64,000 nucleotides of DNA from Geosiphon pyriformis. Its lineage: Eukaryota; Glomeromycota; Glomeromycetes; Archaeosporales; Geosiphonaceae. Both the position numbers and the translations under genes were made by a program. Below are positions 1 through 14,200 of this stretch, piece by piece; the first letter of the stretch is position 1, and the number at the start of each line of letters is the position of its first letter. The stretch is from NCBI GenBank assembly GCA_016748015.1, contig JAAOMT010000303.1, forward strand, positions 859,748-923,747, read 5' to 3'. The notes under the pieces were generated by a model, which was not told where the DNA came from, did not search any database, and saw only the letters and a list, made by a program, of their open reading frames with translations.

Positions 1-948
1 AATTTTAGCCATTAGTTAGCATGAAATTATCTTTATAATTTTTATTATTAATTAGCATATATTATCATCATTCAAATTATTACTTATTATTTAATCAAAA
101 TTATCAAAGATTGTTATTTAATTAATAATCTGATTTGTATAATAAAAGTTAAGATAATCAAATTACACAATACTTTGAACTATATAATATTTAAAAATTC
201 GCCAAAATTTACCAAAATAGTTAATAGTTTAACAAAATAACTTGTAATTTATCAAAATATATCTTTAGTTCATCGAAATTATAGCAAAAAAAAAGTTCAA
301 GTTTATAAATTAGTACTATAGCAATTGTATAAAAAAAGCTCTTTTTTTTTAAGAAAATGTATCTTATTCTATTTTATCTTTTTTTAGAATTATCTTACTT
401 TAAAATCGTCTTTTTTAGAACAAGTCTTTTAATATAAATTAAATAAAAATTAAAAACACTTAAAAAACACAAATTCATTAATCAATTGTATTTAAAACTT
501 CCTAACTTTTAATTAACACTTTGAAATTAATTAGCTACCAATTTTAGTAATTTGTTAAGAACTTCAGGTCTGAATAAAAAACGATTCTTTTAAACAAAAT
601 TCTATTTTTTTTATAATTTTTTTATTTTGTTATTATAATCATTAAGATAGTCTACAGACAAAATTTTTGTAAAAAAGCTGAATTTTACAGCAAAGTAACT
701 ACACATTTTTAGTAAGCTTTCAAATGAACAATTTCTGGAAAAGAATTGACTTTTATTACAAAGTAACTAGATTATATAACTGGCATAAAATTGGCATTTT
801 TACTTATAAACCCAATAGTTCAAATTATAAAATATAATTTAAAAATAAATTTAGTTATTAGAAGTTTACTAGCTTCCAATAATTGTGAATTAACAGCAAA
901 TTAACATTAATAACATTTAAGAAAAAAGACCAAAAATTTTCAGTAATA
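1..948 (+). repeat. Decayed LTR of the A/B gypsy family (5' end outside window)
   Basis: This stretch aligns over its whole length with the LTRs of elements A and B further right. Shared landmarks are TTAGCATGAAATTA near the start, repeated CGCCAAAAT-like units (about 190-290), a TATAAAA box at about 327, ACAGCAAAGTAACTACACA (about 690) and the terminal GAGACCAAAAACCTCCAGTAACA, which here reads as a C-to-T/G-to-A mutated version ending at 948. The first few bases of the LTR lie outside the window. Most differences from the better copies are C-to-T or G-to-A. It cannot be told whether this is a solo LTR or the 3' LTR of an element to the left. It sits directly against LINE copy 1, so it was probably inserted into it. 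Confidence 0.85.
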
Positions 949-3900
949 ATACCCAATTTGCAATTTATAAATTCAAAAAACAATATATAAACAGATAGCC
1001 AAAAATTCTTATCACATTAAAAAATCTAATTAACAAAGCTATTTACTTATATTTGCACAAAAAATTTCAGTTTATATAAAGATAAATAATGCAAAGTCTT
1101 GTTAAAAAGTTTTTTAATAAATTAGTTTTAAATTTAAGCTCTTTTTTAATCATGACATTTTATTTCTAATACACACTTTTAAACTCAAAACTGAACCATA
1201 TCCAATAGTTAATTATAAGCTGCAAAACTGCTAAAACCAAATAAGAAAATTGTTTATCTAACAAAGCCTTCTTAAGCACTATATTAAAAAAAAACCTGAT
1301 ATTTAAGTATGCTTTAATAAAACTTGGCTTAAACATATTTTCTGTTGACAAAAAAATTTCTAAGTATTTGTAAGATTTCCTATACTTGGCAATAAAAATT
1401 AACTAACTATGTTTTTTTATCTTACATAATAAAAAATCATACAAAATTCTCCAAAAAAGCAGCAAAAAAACTTTATCTTAATTTAGCCTATTATGTACTC
1501 TGTAACTATTTAAAAAACCAAAATTTGTTATTATTCTATTAATTCTGTTTTTGTATATATTACCAAAAAACTCAATAAACTTGCTACATATTTTAATGCA
1601 TTTTAAATTAGCCTCCAAATAATGTTATTTAACTAAATTATATGTTTTGTGTATGTTTTGTAAAACCAATCAAAGCTTTTGGTTTTTTTTTAAAATATTT
1701 TCTACAATCAAACCAACAGCAAACATTGGGAATTAAATTAAAGTATTTTTTAAGACTGAGAAGTTATTATCATAAAAAACATTAAATTCACTATAAACAA
1801 ACAAAATATAATCTAACAGAATCTTAAACAAAATTTTCTCAGCTGTTTTAATTAATATTATAAGCTGTATATTCATTAAAATACTATTCTAATCATATGA
1901 TTTGAAAATTATTAAAACCTATGTTTTCTTTTAAAGAACTGAAATATTGCTAAAAGTTAAATAAGTGTTTATTAAATCCAAAAGACATTTCAATACTACA
2001 TTGTTACAATGTTTTTAAAGTTTATTAGTTATATTAAAAAAATTAGCAGCTTTGTTATTAAGCAAACTACCAATTACCAGAACTAATTTTTCTATGCTAA
2101 CTATACTCATTATATCAAAAAAACATTTTTATTTATGTAAATTAAGAATACATACTAATAAGTCTATAAATTAAACAAACTAAAAACACTTTATACTTTT
2201 TTGTCCAACTTTTTATAATCTTATTAACTTTGAGCTTTATTTTATTTAGCTTTAAAATCAACTTCTTTCCAACTACTAAATAATTCAGAACCACTTTTCG
2301 AAATAGTTATTCTAAAACACTCTTAATTATGCTTTTCTTATTAAAATCAAAATTTTCTATGTATTTTTTAATTGTTTTTTTAATAGATGTACTTTTAGTT
2401 ACTTTAGATTTGTAGTACTTGAATTTTTAATAACTTTTTTTAATCTTTGATAAATATTTAATCATATTTACAAAACTCACATTATTGTAAACCAAGCTGT
2501 TAATTTCAGAAGTTTTTATTTTATTAATAAATAATCATATTTTAATAAAATAATCAAATTCTGACTCATTGCTTAAACTTAGTATTTTAGCTATTTTAGC
2601 AACCAATAATTCTAATTTGTAAAACTTTAAAAACTATTTGTTTTTTGAGCAATCAAATTTATTAAACCAATGTCTAAAAAATATTATATTAGTTGTATTT
2701 ACTATTATCTTACTTAAAATCTCTCATATTATATTCAAATCCTTAAGAATTTTAGCATTTACAAATTTATTTTGCACTATTAAAAGCTTAATAGAAAAAT
2801 GTTTCTTAAAACATATCTATTTGGCACTATTTGTATCTTTTGTTTTGAATTTTTAATAATTTTTATTAATTTGTTTGCAAATATTGTTTAGACAAACATT
2901 TAAAAAACTCTTTAAATCAATTAAAATTAAAACTGTTTAGTAATTAGTATTAAAAAAATCAAATATAGAACCAATCTCTTAATTTATAACTGCTGATAGC
3001 AAATTTTTATTCAAAAAAATATAATTAATAACTTTTTTAACTTTTTTAAAATTGTTTTAGATAAGAGTTTTAACCAAAAAATATTCATTAAAAAAATTCA
3101 CCAAATTTATATTCAAGCATTTTTTGAGACTTATACACTTTTTAGAATCATTTTTATTGAAGTTATTACTTAAAATTATAAATAAACTGGAGCCAACTGT
3201 CTTAAAAATAAAAAAATTGACATTAAAAGCCTGCTTAAACCTAGTTTCAGCCAATATTTTAGCATATAAACTTAAAATTATAATTGATAGTTTATTTTTA
3301 AACAAAAAACAAACCAAAATTATTCTATCAAAAATTTCGTTTACTTTTGTGATGTGCTAAGCCAAGGAATTGTCCATAATAATAGTCTTGTTAGCACCAA
3401 AAAAACTGTTTTCTAAACCAGATGTAAAGATTTAACCTTTATTAAATTTGTTTATAATCTATAATTTAGTACTAGACTTTAATTTTGTTTTTATTATAAT
3501 AAATATTATGTTCTCAAAATTTATATATTATTAAACAATGTTTTTTTTGCTTGGCTAAATTGTTTATATCTTTGATATTATATGTAGCAATTTTTCAAAT
3601 AAGACTGGTTATTAAGAAGAACAAAAATCTAAAATTAAACCAAGATTGTTTACTTTGGCCAAAAGACTTAAAATCATATTTAATAATTTTTTCATGTTAT
3701 TTTTCAACTTTAAAAAACTTGATAAATCTGAAAATACTGCTTTGTAACAATTTTACTATCAATAATCACAATTAAATTTTTATTTATTAATATATTCATT
3801 TTTTAATTTTGTAATAAAAAGTCATTAATAATTAACATTTAAAGCTAAGCTGAAACATTATTGGCTTGAATATGTCCAATCTCTTAATTAGCTTACCAAT

Positions 3901-5565
3901 TTGTTTTGTAAAGCCAATAAAACTGTACTTAAAAACAATAAATCTATTATTTATTTTCAATATAACTTGTAAAAAAAACTTTATTTTTATAAAGAAACCA
4001 ATTTTTGAGAACTTATTATATTAAAAAAAATAAATAAATAAAGAATTACCAATAATTTTTATTTAAAAAACTTCACTAAATAAAACTGAATAAACAATAA
4101 AAACTAAATATTTAGCATAAATGGCAACAAGTCTGTTTTTATTTACTTTTAAAAGAATTTTATAAAAAAAGCCACTTAAAAAAACTTTCTTATTAGCAGT
4201 ATAATTAATTAATATATGATCCAATTTTTTATACTTGGTATACTTGGCCATATCTAAATAAAACCAACACAAATTAACACTTTTTATTACAAATATAGTT
4301 TTTACAACAACATTTAACAAAATACTAAAATCAAAACATATTATAGCATATTTAACTTAAGCATATATAATTAGATAATAATTAATAATGCAAGTTTTTT
4401 TACTAATTAACCCAATAAAGTTCCAAATGTTATGAGTATTGATTTCTATTAATAATATATAAAATAATATCTTATTGCTGTTTTTTGTATCTTAAGTTTT
4501 TTTGTCCAAATCTGTTTTAATAATATACACAGTATTTTTTTTAATTAGGATAGACGATTTTATTACAGCCAAATCAATACAACTTGATTGCTTAAATTTT
4601 ATAATTGCTTTTTGTTACAACTTTATTAGTTGTATTTTAATCGACTTAATCATTCCAAAACTAAATAACACAGTATATATAATCTTTACAGATATTTTTA
4701 TTAGAATTTTTTTGACTACTACAGTCTAATCTAAACATACTGCCAATTTTTTTAGATTGGTGTTTATTAAAATATTTGTAGTTTTTGTCTTTTTTGTTGT
4801 TTATACTAAACTTAATTCAGATATAAAAGACATTTGAATAATCTTAGCAAATTTTAAGAAAATAGAAGTTTTTCCAAAACTATTAATATTAACAAACAAA
4901 TTTCCAACTTTTTTCAATTTTTTTTAAAAGAGTTTTTTGCCATAGCATTTAAACTAATATTCAAAATGAAAAACTTTCTAATTAAAACTTGAGCCAAATT
5001 TTTAAGAGAGAAAAGAAGTAATAAAAGTGTATTTATTGCAGAGTTATTGTTATTATTATCAAAAAAATCAATTCTATTTAAAAATTTATTCAAAATACAC
5101 TTTGTTATGATTTTTGGTCTCTTTAAAGTACTATTAATATTCTTTTTTATTAATTTTATCTTTATTGCCATAGTTAATACTAATATTTTTTACCAAATAG
5201 TTTTTTTTTATGTTAACATTTTTAGACTTAGTAAAGTTTTCAGTTTTTGACTCCTTTTTATTATTATTAGCAAAATTTTTTTACTTTGCTAAAAAACTAT
5301 TAATTATATTACTTTTAATAATAGTTTTATTTTTTTATTTTTTTTTTGAGAATAAAAACCCTCTACTTAAACCCAAACCAGAGCTTTTGGCAGTTTTTTT
5401 TATGTTTAAGATATCAGAATTAAGAGCTGGCTTATTGTTAAACAGAAAAAATTTCGAAATATCTAGTTGAATATTGAAAAAAAAACAACAAAAAAGACAA
5501 CAAAAAACTTCTTATACAAAATTATGTTCTTTAAAAGATTTAAAACATAGAAAAAAAAGAAGTTT
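949..5565 (-). mobile_element. LINE copy 1, heavily decayed, minus strand
   Basis: Minus-strand translations match the better LINE copy at 22307-29112 piece by piece and in the right order. The 1166-1351 frame (NIRFFFNIVLKKALLDKQF) equals the post-RT region, 3057-3317 equals the endonuclease region (FKNKLSIIILSLYAK), and 4063-4320 equals the ORF1 region before the zinc knuckle (NKNRLVAIYAKYLV, close to copy 3). The 5' end is placed at about 5565 because all three long copies start with AAAACTTCTTTCTTTT-like sequence. The 3' part is cut off at 948 by the LTR. No frame is intact: stops and frameshifts occur throughout and AT content is extreme. The element would have encoded an RNA-binding ORF1 protein and an endonuclease-RT ORF2 protein. 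It is dead. Confidence 0.75.
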
Positions 5566-6722
5566 TTAATTTTTAAATATATAATATAGTCTTAATTAAC
5601 TTGAATAATTGGTTACATATTAAAAATATTTATTATTGTATTTTAATAATTGTATATTAAGTATTTTAAATAAATAAATTTAATAAAATAACATAATAAA
5701 TTTAAACTTAAAAAATAACTTATCAATTATTTATACAAAGTGAAATTTAGAATTAATATAAAATAATAAAAATACTTTATTAAATAAATTTTTTAATAAT
5801 ATAATTAATGGAATTTAATTTTTAATGAATTTAATAAATTAATTGAATTTTGTTATTTTATTTACTAATTTGTAAAATTTTTAAAAATGGGTTTTAAAGT
5901 TTTATTTTAATATATTAATTTCAAAACAATTAATTTCATAATAAGTTAATTTAAGCATAAGATAAAAGAGCAAATGGAGATATTTTGATAAAGTTAATAA
6001 TTTTTGATGGGTTGTAAAAAAATGGTATTTATTTAAAAAAATGAGATACTTTTACAAATCTTATTCTCGTGCGCAAATTTATTTTGCTAACTTTACCACA
6101 ATACTCTATTCGCCACAATACCTCAAATCGCCAAAATACTTCCTCTTTTACCTTATTAAAAAATTAAATTCAAATAATTGTAATTAATTCAAAAATTATA
6201 ATTATTAATATAATATTATTTACTTGTTTTATAATACAGTAATTTTTGGACATAATTATTTTTGTTGCTTGCATTTTAAAAATTAAAAACGTTAATTCAA
6301 TAAAAATTTTGGAAATTACAATTGTTTAAATCTAAATAGCAAGTTGATATACATCAAATCTTCATTTTAAGCAATAAGAATTGATTATTTTATGTGAGGC
6401 TTAATGTGCATGTTCTAAAAAATGTAACAATAGAAATCAAACTTACATTTTTAAGCTAACCACATTTTTCGTAAACTTTATTTCTTCCACAAAAGAATTT
6501 TTTACGTTCAAATTTTCTTTTATGTTTTCGAAGCTATCGGCTACTATTTTCTTTATTATTTTTTAACCATCATAAAATCCATCTTTCGTTAAAGTCATTC
6601 GTAGTTCTCGCCCTCCAGTGAAAAGCATGTGATACTATGTAAGAGACCTTAAAAAAAGGCCGCGATTTGATCAATTATGCAAAAATAATAGCTAGTTGAT
6701 AACCTACTTACCATAACCATCA
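5566..6722. other. Intergenic, AT-rich, downstream of NCBP1
   Basis: No gene was found. The left half is low-complexity AT sequence. The right half is more balanced and probably holds the NCBP1 3' untranslated region. Around 6092-6150 three short imperfect units with the theme CGCCAMAATAC occur in tandem. They resemble the repeated motif of the gypsy LTRs but have no other LTR sequence next to them. Confidence 0.5.
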
Positions 6723-9700
6723 CTAGGTTTCCACAATATTGTCGTAATTTGGAGAGAGCGCTTTCACGATAGATATGACTTTTTCAATTCTAGGATTGAC
6801 TTCTGGAGTTAGGAAGATGGTTTCTAGGGTTACTACGAATGTTGACATCTGGTTTGAATACTAAAGTAGAGAATTCAGAAAACATATATTTCTCAATATT
6901 TGGATTTTAAACCATTTAAACATTGCGGAGCTTACCGCACGCCCTACTTCTATGAAGAAGCCATAAGCCCAATAAAACCACCATTGCAACATTGGATCTT
7001 GTATATCTTGATCCTCATATTCTTTTATCTTTCTAGTTAATAATTCGACAAATTTCTGAAATACTGCAAGCAAAACTTCTTTTTGCTCTCTTGATACCAT
7101 ATTCAAAGAATTTTCCAAGTTTTGCGATGAATCTGAGGTTTTTTGATTTGGATTAAAATTTGGTGTTCAGGAATATAGCTAAATTCAAACACATGATATT
7201 AATATACATTATTAATTGACATCATATTACAACAAACCTTCATGTGTGTTAGGAACTTCATCGCCGTTGTCATTTGGTTTAGGAACCTCAAGTTTTTTTA
7301 ATTTAGTTTGCAGTTGCAAAACACGAGAGTTCACTTTATTAATAGTGTTTTTAAGAATTTCCCATACATAGGACCTTTAGAGTAGAAAATGGATAAAGGA
7401 TAGATAAATTAGACTAGATGGGTTTTTTATTTTGTTTCGTTTCCAAAATACAAGATCATTACATGATCGAAATCTAAATGATATCAAAAAAAACTCACCT
7501 GGGAAAATCATTTTGCGTTTTATCTGAAAAAAGCCAAGATATAACCGCAATAGCATCAATTACGCGATAATTCAATAATTTGTCAAGTAAAATACCCAAA
7601 AACTAGAAAAGAAAATTCAATTGGTAGTAATATAATATTGTAATTCGAGTATTGCACGGAGTATTGTTGTACCTGGGTATTGTTCGCCCAAAAATCTGCC
7701 ACGATAATTACGGTATGTTTTCTAGATTCAGATGTGACATTCAAAGACTGCAAAATAGGTAAATATCTAAGAATTATGAAGTTATTTTAAATCTTTAATA
7801 TTTAAAGGCAGAAAGATTATTTAGTTGTTACTTATGCTAACCTTTCAATCACATTAAGTACGTGACTGAAACTTTTGCTCCCAACCATTAAGACGCATTG
7901 CAAGAACAAGTCTCTAATGATTTCGTCTTGCTCAGCGACAGAAATCTCGGGATAGAAAGGGCGAGCCTGTTGTAAAGTCGTCAGAATTTGATCATTTGGT
8001 CTCTTGCTTCGAAGTTGTGATACTAAAGTGACGCTTAAATCATACAACACATGGTCTAAGAGAAAAAGCCCAAGGGATCAAATTTAGTTCATAGCAGAAA
8101 TATTTCCAGTATGAATGAATTCAAAAAAAAACTTTGAAGTCGATCATAAATCTCTATGCAAACCATTTTCGTTGATACAATTTCGTAACAATACCTGGTT
8201 TTTCATACCGAAAATTTGTAGATGGTTCTGAAGATGGATAAAGAACTAGAAATTCTTCTGGCAAAGTACTCTTAATTCTTTCATAATAGCTGTAGCGTAT
8301 TGATTTTTCAAGTGCCTCCCGAACAAAGCAAACCTGAGGATGTAGAGAATCTAGCTCTAAAACCTTTTCCCTTAAAATTCAAAGCGATTAACTCTTAAAA
8401 TCGAAGCAAATGACTTTCAAGTCGAAACTGAATAATATCTTTACCACTCTTTCCAATTCCAGATGAATGCGAAATTACTAAGATGATGTGCGAACCAATT
8501 CCAAAACCGGTAACAGCATTCCACATCCATGTCAACTAGGCGTGTAAACAATATTCCTACAGCTTTGCCCAAGTAGAGAATCTTTAAGGTAAAGGGTGAA
8601 TATCTTAATTAATATAGAATTTTATGCAAAACATAAATAACTAGCAAAAAAGGATATCACAGGCGGAAACGCCTCTGGCATTGATCTGCATGCTTCTGTT
8701 AAAAGTGAATGATAATATATTGGCTTATATTTGGGTTGCGGCAATTTAAATATTTGGTCAAATACTGCCTAATAATTAGATATAGAATCAGATATAAGAG
8801 TATTCACAAATAATTATGTTTGTGTTCATAATAATACCTCAAGAATAATTTTTTCGAGGTTCAGGTTTTTAACAGGTTTTCTTAAGGCCTTATCGGTAAG
8901 TTGATTGGTTTCAGAGTCATCCTGGATCAACCCACCGAGTTCTTCATTTGCACTGACCGACAGGTTTTGTACCAAGGTGCCAGTAACAAATTTTGAAGGC
9001 ATTTCTTTCAAATATCGGATACATTCTTTACGATTGATCTCAAAAATATCAATGATATCCTGAATCATATCATGAATAATAAAATGTTCGATACTATCGA
9101 TTGCGGGAACTTCCGGTGAGTTTGTCTTGTTCATATAAATAAGAGTATTTTTAAGGCTCTAGTAATTAAAGGATTCAAATGATTTGAACTAGAATTTGAA
9201 ACTTTAATTACCCCATTTGGTAATTCAGTAAAGATTTTAAATACTACTTCGGGAACATCATATTGAAATTGTGGCGAATCTTCAGGCAGCACAAGTTCTG
9301 GAATATCATGCTAATCAGTTTGATTGGGAAGTCAGAATATGTGTAGTATTCATACTTAGTAGAATTAAAAGGCATTATTAACTTGCCTGATCTGCCGTTA
9401 TAAGAACGTTATCATAATTAGACCAAGGTTTTAAAAGGATTGGACACTATTGAAATGAAAGAATAACGAATTCAGTGAAGAGGTTTCAGATGAGTATTCT
9501 TCATATATCAAAAATAATTGAGACTCAAACTTAATCATTGGACGTCACCTCCCAATCTTGACTGATTCTTCGAATTTGTTCCCATAAAATTGTCAGCGTC
9601 TTCAAAGTGAAAAAAAAACATTATTTTATAATTAACTGATCGTCGCTTAAATTGTTATTTCCTAACAAAAACACTAACGTTATCCTGAGAATATGAATGT

Positions 9701-10984
9701 TGGTCGCGATATGGTTGGACGGCGGATAATAGTATTGAATAATAATTTTGATTATGCCCAGAGTGAGCCTGTCTTGATCTTATGTCGAAATATCGGTTAA
9801 TCTTTTCTAGCATTTGAGCAAAAAGGTCACCCACTCTTTCATGCAGTCGTTTGCCAACCTTCGTTGAAAATTAAATTTTTGTAAATATATATATAATATA
9901 AAACATAGTATATAACGATGCAAATACTTACGAAAGGAAGTGTGAATAGTACTATTTTCACAATAGTATCACTGCGACGCTAATTATAAATGTCAGCCAG
10001 AAACATACTGTTAATAGACTAGTTTAAAAAAAAAATTCGTTTGTTCTTACCATTTTTAATGTTGATTCATCAAGTACCTTCAATAAAACATCGTAAATCG
10101 CGAGTAAAGATTTAGGCTGAATGACATTTGCATTTGTCAATTCAGCGAAAAATCTTAGCTGTAAAAACAAAAGTTAATCCGAAAATCCAAGATTAATAAG
10201 AATGAAGTTGGGCTGTTATGAGTTGCAGGTAATATAATGAAATCAAGAGACATTATTACAATTAATTTGCAGCCTCGCCAGTTTCCTTCCACTAGGGTCT
10301 GTTGTAAAGTCTCAAAAGCGAGATTTACGATAGCCCCAGCAATCTCAGGTCGCGAAACATTGATAAGCCCAATTAGGGTACCATATATGGCAGCACTCAT
10401 TGGAAGCTCTGTAATACTGGTTTAGAAAAGCGCGCAAAAAATAATGTTATCAATTTGCATCATACATTGATGGACAAAATATAATTTATAAATTAAAGTG
10501 CACCAAGATTTTAACGTTTTCAAGATAATCGGGGAAAATTTTTCATAATCGGCTTGCAAAATCTTCGAGAGTTCTTCAATGTTGTGGTTAAGATCATCGG
10601 GTCTCGCCTGATAATAGTTTGCCCTTTGAATTAAAAAACAATCTAACAATAATAATAAAATTTAATAGTAAAACAAACATTATCTCCCAGCATCACAATA
10701 ATCCCCGCTAAATGTGTTGCAGGACTTTCTTCAACTTCGTTTTGCTCGCGTCCTCTTCCTTTGTCGCGAGGACGTCGATTTTCTCGTCCAGTGCGTCGAT
10801 CTTCACCTGAAATCAACATTAAAAAGAATAATTATTTTTTGAGTTCGTCCTAAACCTCAGGAAGAGATATAGGGGGAACCTTGAAACTTGTTAGGTTGGC
10901 CTAGAGTCCTTGTAAGCAGATTTTATAGTGGAATGTACCTTCATTTCTTCTTTTTAAACGAGGGGATTCGCGCGTCAAGTCCAT
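6723..10984 (-). CDS. NCBP1: Nuclear cap-binding protein subunit 1 (CBP80/NCBP1), multi-exon
   Basis: Large subunit of the nuclear cap-binding complex. With CBP20 it binds the 7-methylguanosine cap of new RNA polymerase II transcripts and supports splicing, 3' processing, export and the pioneer round of translation. It is an all-helical protein of three MIF4G-like domains. Matches to the family run in order along the minus strand: LPMSAAIYGTLIGLIN (about 10400), ELTNANVIQP (about 10140), VGKRLHERVGDLFAQ (about 9860-9815), IEHFIIHDMIQDI (about 9090), FKLPQPKYKPIYYHSLL (about 8740), RFWNWFAHHLSNF (about 8500), FVREALEKSIRYSYYER (about 8320), SKSFSHVL (about 7870), VIDAIAVISWLFS (about 7560), VWEILKNTINKVNSRV (about 7360), KEVLLAVFQKFVELL (about 7080) and VVTLETIF (about 6835). 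Exon 1 (10939-10984) starts at ATG with a short Arg-rich leader, joined to an Arg-rich exon beginning at 10806. The last exon is 6723-6848. More than ten introns are present; the exon 3/4 junction near 10410-10510 and a few others were not resolved. Confidence 0.93.
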
Positions 10985-11233
10985 GGCAAGTAGAAAAGCG
11001 AACAGTTGATAGCTTTATGAAATATATAAGTCGAATTTCTTTGAATTCCACTAGACGACTGGTTAAAATTCAGAGTAGTGGTTTTACTTGTATTAATAGC
11101 TAAAACAGCCGAATTGAAAAATCATAGCTGATAACAAATATTATAATTAATTAATAACATCACCATAAATGGCCCTTTATTGAATTTGTTGCTCCCACTT
11201 TTAAATTCTTAAACACAAACCAATTCCTCTGTA
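10985..11233. promoter_or_regulatory. Shared divergent upstream region of NCBP1 and CNOT3
   Basis: The two start codons point away from each other with 249 bp between them, so both core promoters and 5' untranslated regions must lie here or overlap the other gene. No clear TATA box was identified. The placement suggests, but does not show, co-regulation of two general mRNA-metabolism genes. Confidence 0.55.
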
Positions 11234-14200
11234 ATGGCCAATAGGAAGCTTCAAAGTACATTTCTATTCATCTTTAAATTTGCCTTCTTTAACTGTCAAC
11301 TTACAACTCAAGTCCTCTTTTTAAAGCCGAGATTGACCGAGTTTTAAAAAAAGTTTCCGAAGGTGTAGAAACCTTCGAGGGCATCTTTGAAAAAATTCAA
11401 GCAACCAACAATGCTAATCAAAAAGAAAAATTAGAGCAAGATCTAAAAAAAGAAATAAAAAAGCTCCAGCGACATCGAGATCAAATCAAAACATGGATTT
11501 CCTCGAACGACATCAAAGATAAACGTGCTCTTCTTGAAAATCGACGACTTATTGAACAAGTTAATATCAAGATCGTTATTATTTGTTCAATTTCAAAAAA
11601 GTATATTGATAATGTTCACCGATCTAATTGCTTTCATCGCATAGCAAATGGAAAAATTCAAAGCATGTGAAAAAGAAATGAAGACAAAAGCATATTCTAA
11701 AGAAGGATTGAGTCAACTAACAAAGATGGATCCCAAAGAGAAAGAAAAAATGGATACCTGTGATTGGGTATCTCAGATGGTAGACTCACTCGCTATACAA
11801 ATTGAAGCCGCTGAAGCCGAAATAGAAATTTTGCAAGCTGTTGTAAAAAAAGGGCGAAAAGATACTCAAAAGCTTGATAGACTTACTGAAGTTGAGCAGT
11901 CTGTTGAAAGACACAAATGGCATACCAACAGATTAGAGTTAATTCTTCGCTTGTTGGAAAATGGCAATATCCCTGCGGAAAAGGTGAAGCATTTCCTAAT
12001 ATCAAAAGGACAAACTTGCTTCCCGAAAAGAAGAATTCGTTTAGATATTCTCCGTCTTTTGAAGATATTTAAACTAACTCGAAGGTAAAATTTTACATCT
12101 TTTGCTATGCTAATTTTTAGGTGATTCAAATTCAAGAAGATATCAAATATTATGTTGAAACTAATCAAGTGAGTAAAATATTATTTTCATTCATGAGGTT
12201 CCAGACATTAATGTAATTATTATAATATTGCATATAAAGGAACCAGATTTCGCTGAAGATGAAAATATTTATGATGATTTAAATCTAGAAGAGGAAGAAG
12301 AGCTCTATGGTATTGCTAACGAAGATCATCATAGTAGTCATGATTCAGTCACTGATGGTACTGTACATAAACTTCCATGTTACCTTTGTACCAAATATTT
12401 CGGGTGTTAACCCATATATTAACATTTTCAGAACCAAGAACACCCCAAAAAGAGGTATTCTTCGTCATATTAATTGATGCACAGAACATAAGATATAGCT
12501 CTTACTTGAATTGTTTAATAGCATTCAAGTCCGGTCACATCACCTACAGCTCGTATAATATTACCCAAGCCTCCACAATCTGTTCCTCCAGCACGAAGTA
12601 GGGAGACTGCAGAGAATTTGTTTAACAGTATTGAAATTTTTCAATTCAATAAAATATATTTTGCTTGGGATAGTCATATTGCTTTTGGCTTAATTCCATT
12701 TAGAAGTCAGTATTAGTAATGCCTATGAGTCGACACCTCCAAGAATCAAAGAAGAAGGTATCTCTACATCTTTCCATAGATCGAACCTCTATTCGCACTA
12801 TAAAGCTCAATCTATAAAAATTTTTAGAAAAGCCAAAAATTTCCAATCCTACTCCTGGAACTATTTCACAATCACCGCCCCCAACATCAGCATATCCTTT
12901 ATTGAATTCGGGAGGAATACGCACACTGGCCGCTGTAGCAAGAGCATCAATCCCTGATTCAAACACTCTTACGGCGTCCAATGACTCCTTACTTCGAAAG
13001 TACTCGGGTGTACAACCAAGCTCAAGTTTACCAGAGCAAAACTCTTATCTGGCGAACTCGAGCACTTCTTTGTCACCCGCTGCTTCTATAACAGCATCAC
13101 AGGTAAATCCAAATAAAGGTAAAGTGCTCCAGCATCCTAACTGGATAATTTGGTTGACGAGCAATTTTAAGCTTATTTACTAAGAGCTCAATTTTTCAGA
13201 TGTCACCAACGAAGAAATTGAAACTTTAGAGCAGCAATCTCCACAAAATGCTGATACAGAGGTTTGCTCTTCATTTAACTCTAATTTTTTCACAAATATC
13301 TTAAAAATGATTAAACTGCCAACTTTTTTGGCTTATAGCAAACACAAAAAGCCTCCCCAGAAACTGTTAATATACCAAGTAGCCCCAATCATCAGTCACC
13401 TCCCCAACAAGCTCTCCAAATGCGGGATCCTGCCCCCGTTGCACCGTTAGTTTCAACTCAAACTTCTTCGGTAGGAATATATTATAAATTCTTTCTAAAT
13501 TTAGTTCCTCTTTATCTCTATCTATTTTTTACTAATTCTATTAGGGTTATTGATTTTGCGTAGGTTAAATCTATATCCCTCCCAAACAACAATAATGAAC
13601 CAGTGAAACAGAATCATCTTTCGATTCAAGAAAACATTCCTCAGCAGGAAAATCGTTTTCCTGCTGCGCTATCAGACTTGGTAGCCTCATTTGAAGCTGC
13701 AAAAGAAAAATGTAGGTTATGACATTAAAGAAACTTCGCAACTTGGTAGTTGCTAAATTTCCTCCGCATGATTTCATAGCTTTAGCAAAAATCGATGGAT
13801 ATCATACTCAACAAATGCTCGATACCAGCTTGGAATATGTTCCGGAAAGTTTGGATTATGAAAGGTCAATTATATTCTTATTTAATCCATATTGTTGAAC
13901 AAATTCTGATTTTTTGCATTTTTTAGGACTAAATATTATGCCCCTCGAAATCCCTATCCTACTTCACAATACTACCCCCAGACCCCGCTTGGGATCTTTG
14001 ACAATCCCGCGTTGTTTGAAAAATTTGATATCGACACATTGTTCTTCATTTTCTATTATCAACAAGGAACTTACCAGCAGTTTGTAATCCAAAAAATTAT
14101 TCCATTTTGAGGTTCCGACTTATTAATCTTTCTAGGATTTATAGAATCTTAAAATTTTCATCTAAAGGTACCTGGCAGCGCGTGAGTTAAAGAAACAATC

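Noticed and set aside
10888-11103. Plus-strand 71-codon frame as a separate gene
   Set aside because: It overlaps exon 1 and the first intron of NCBP1 on the other strand and has no recognisable protein features.
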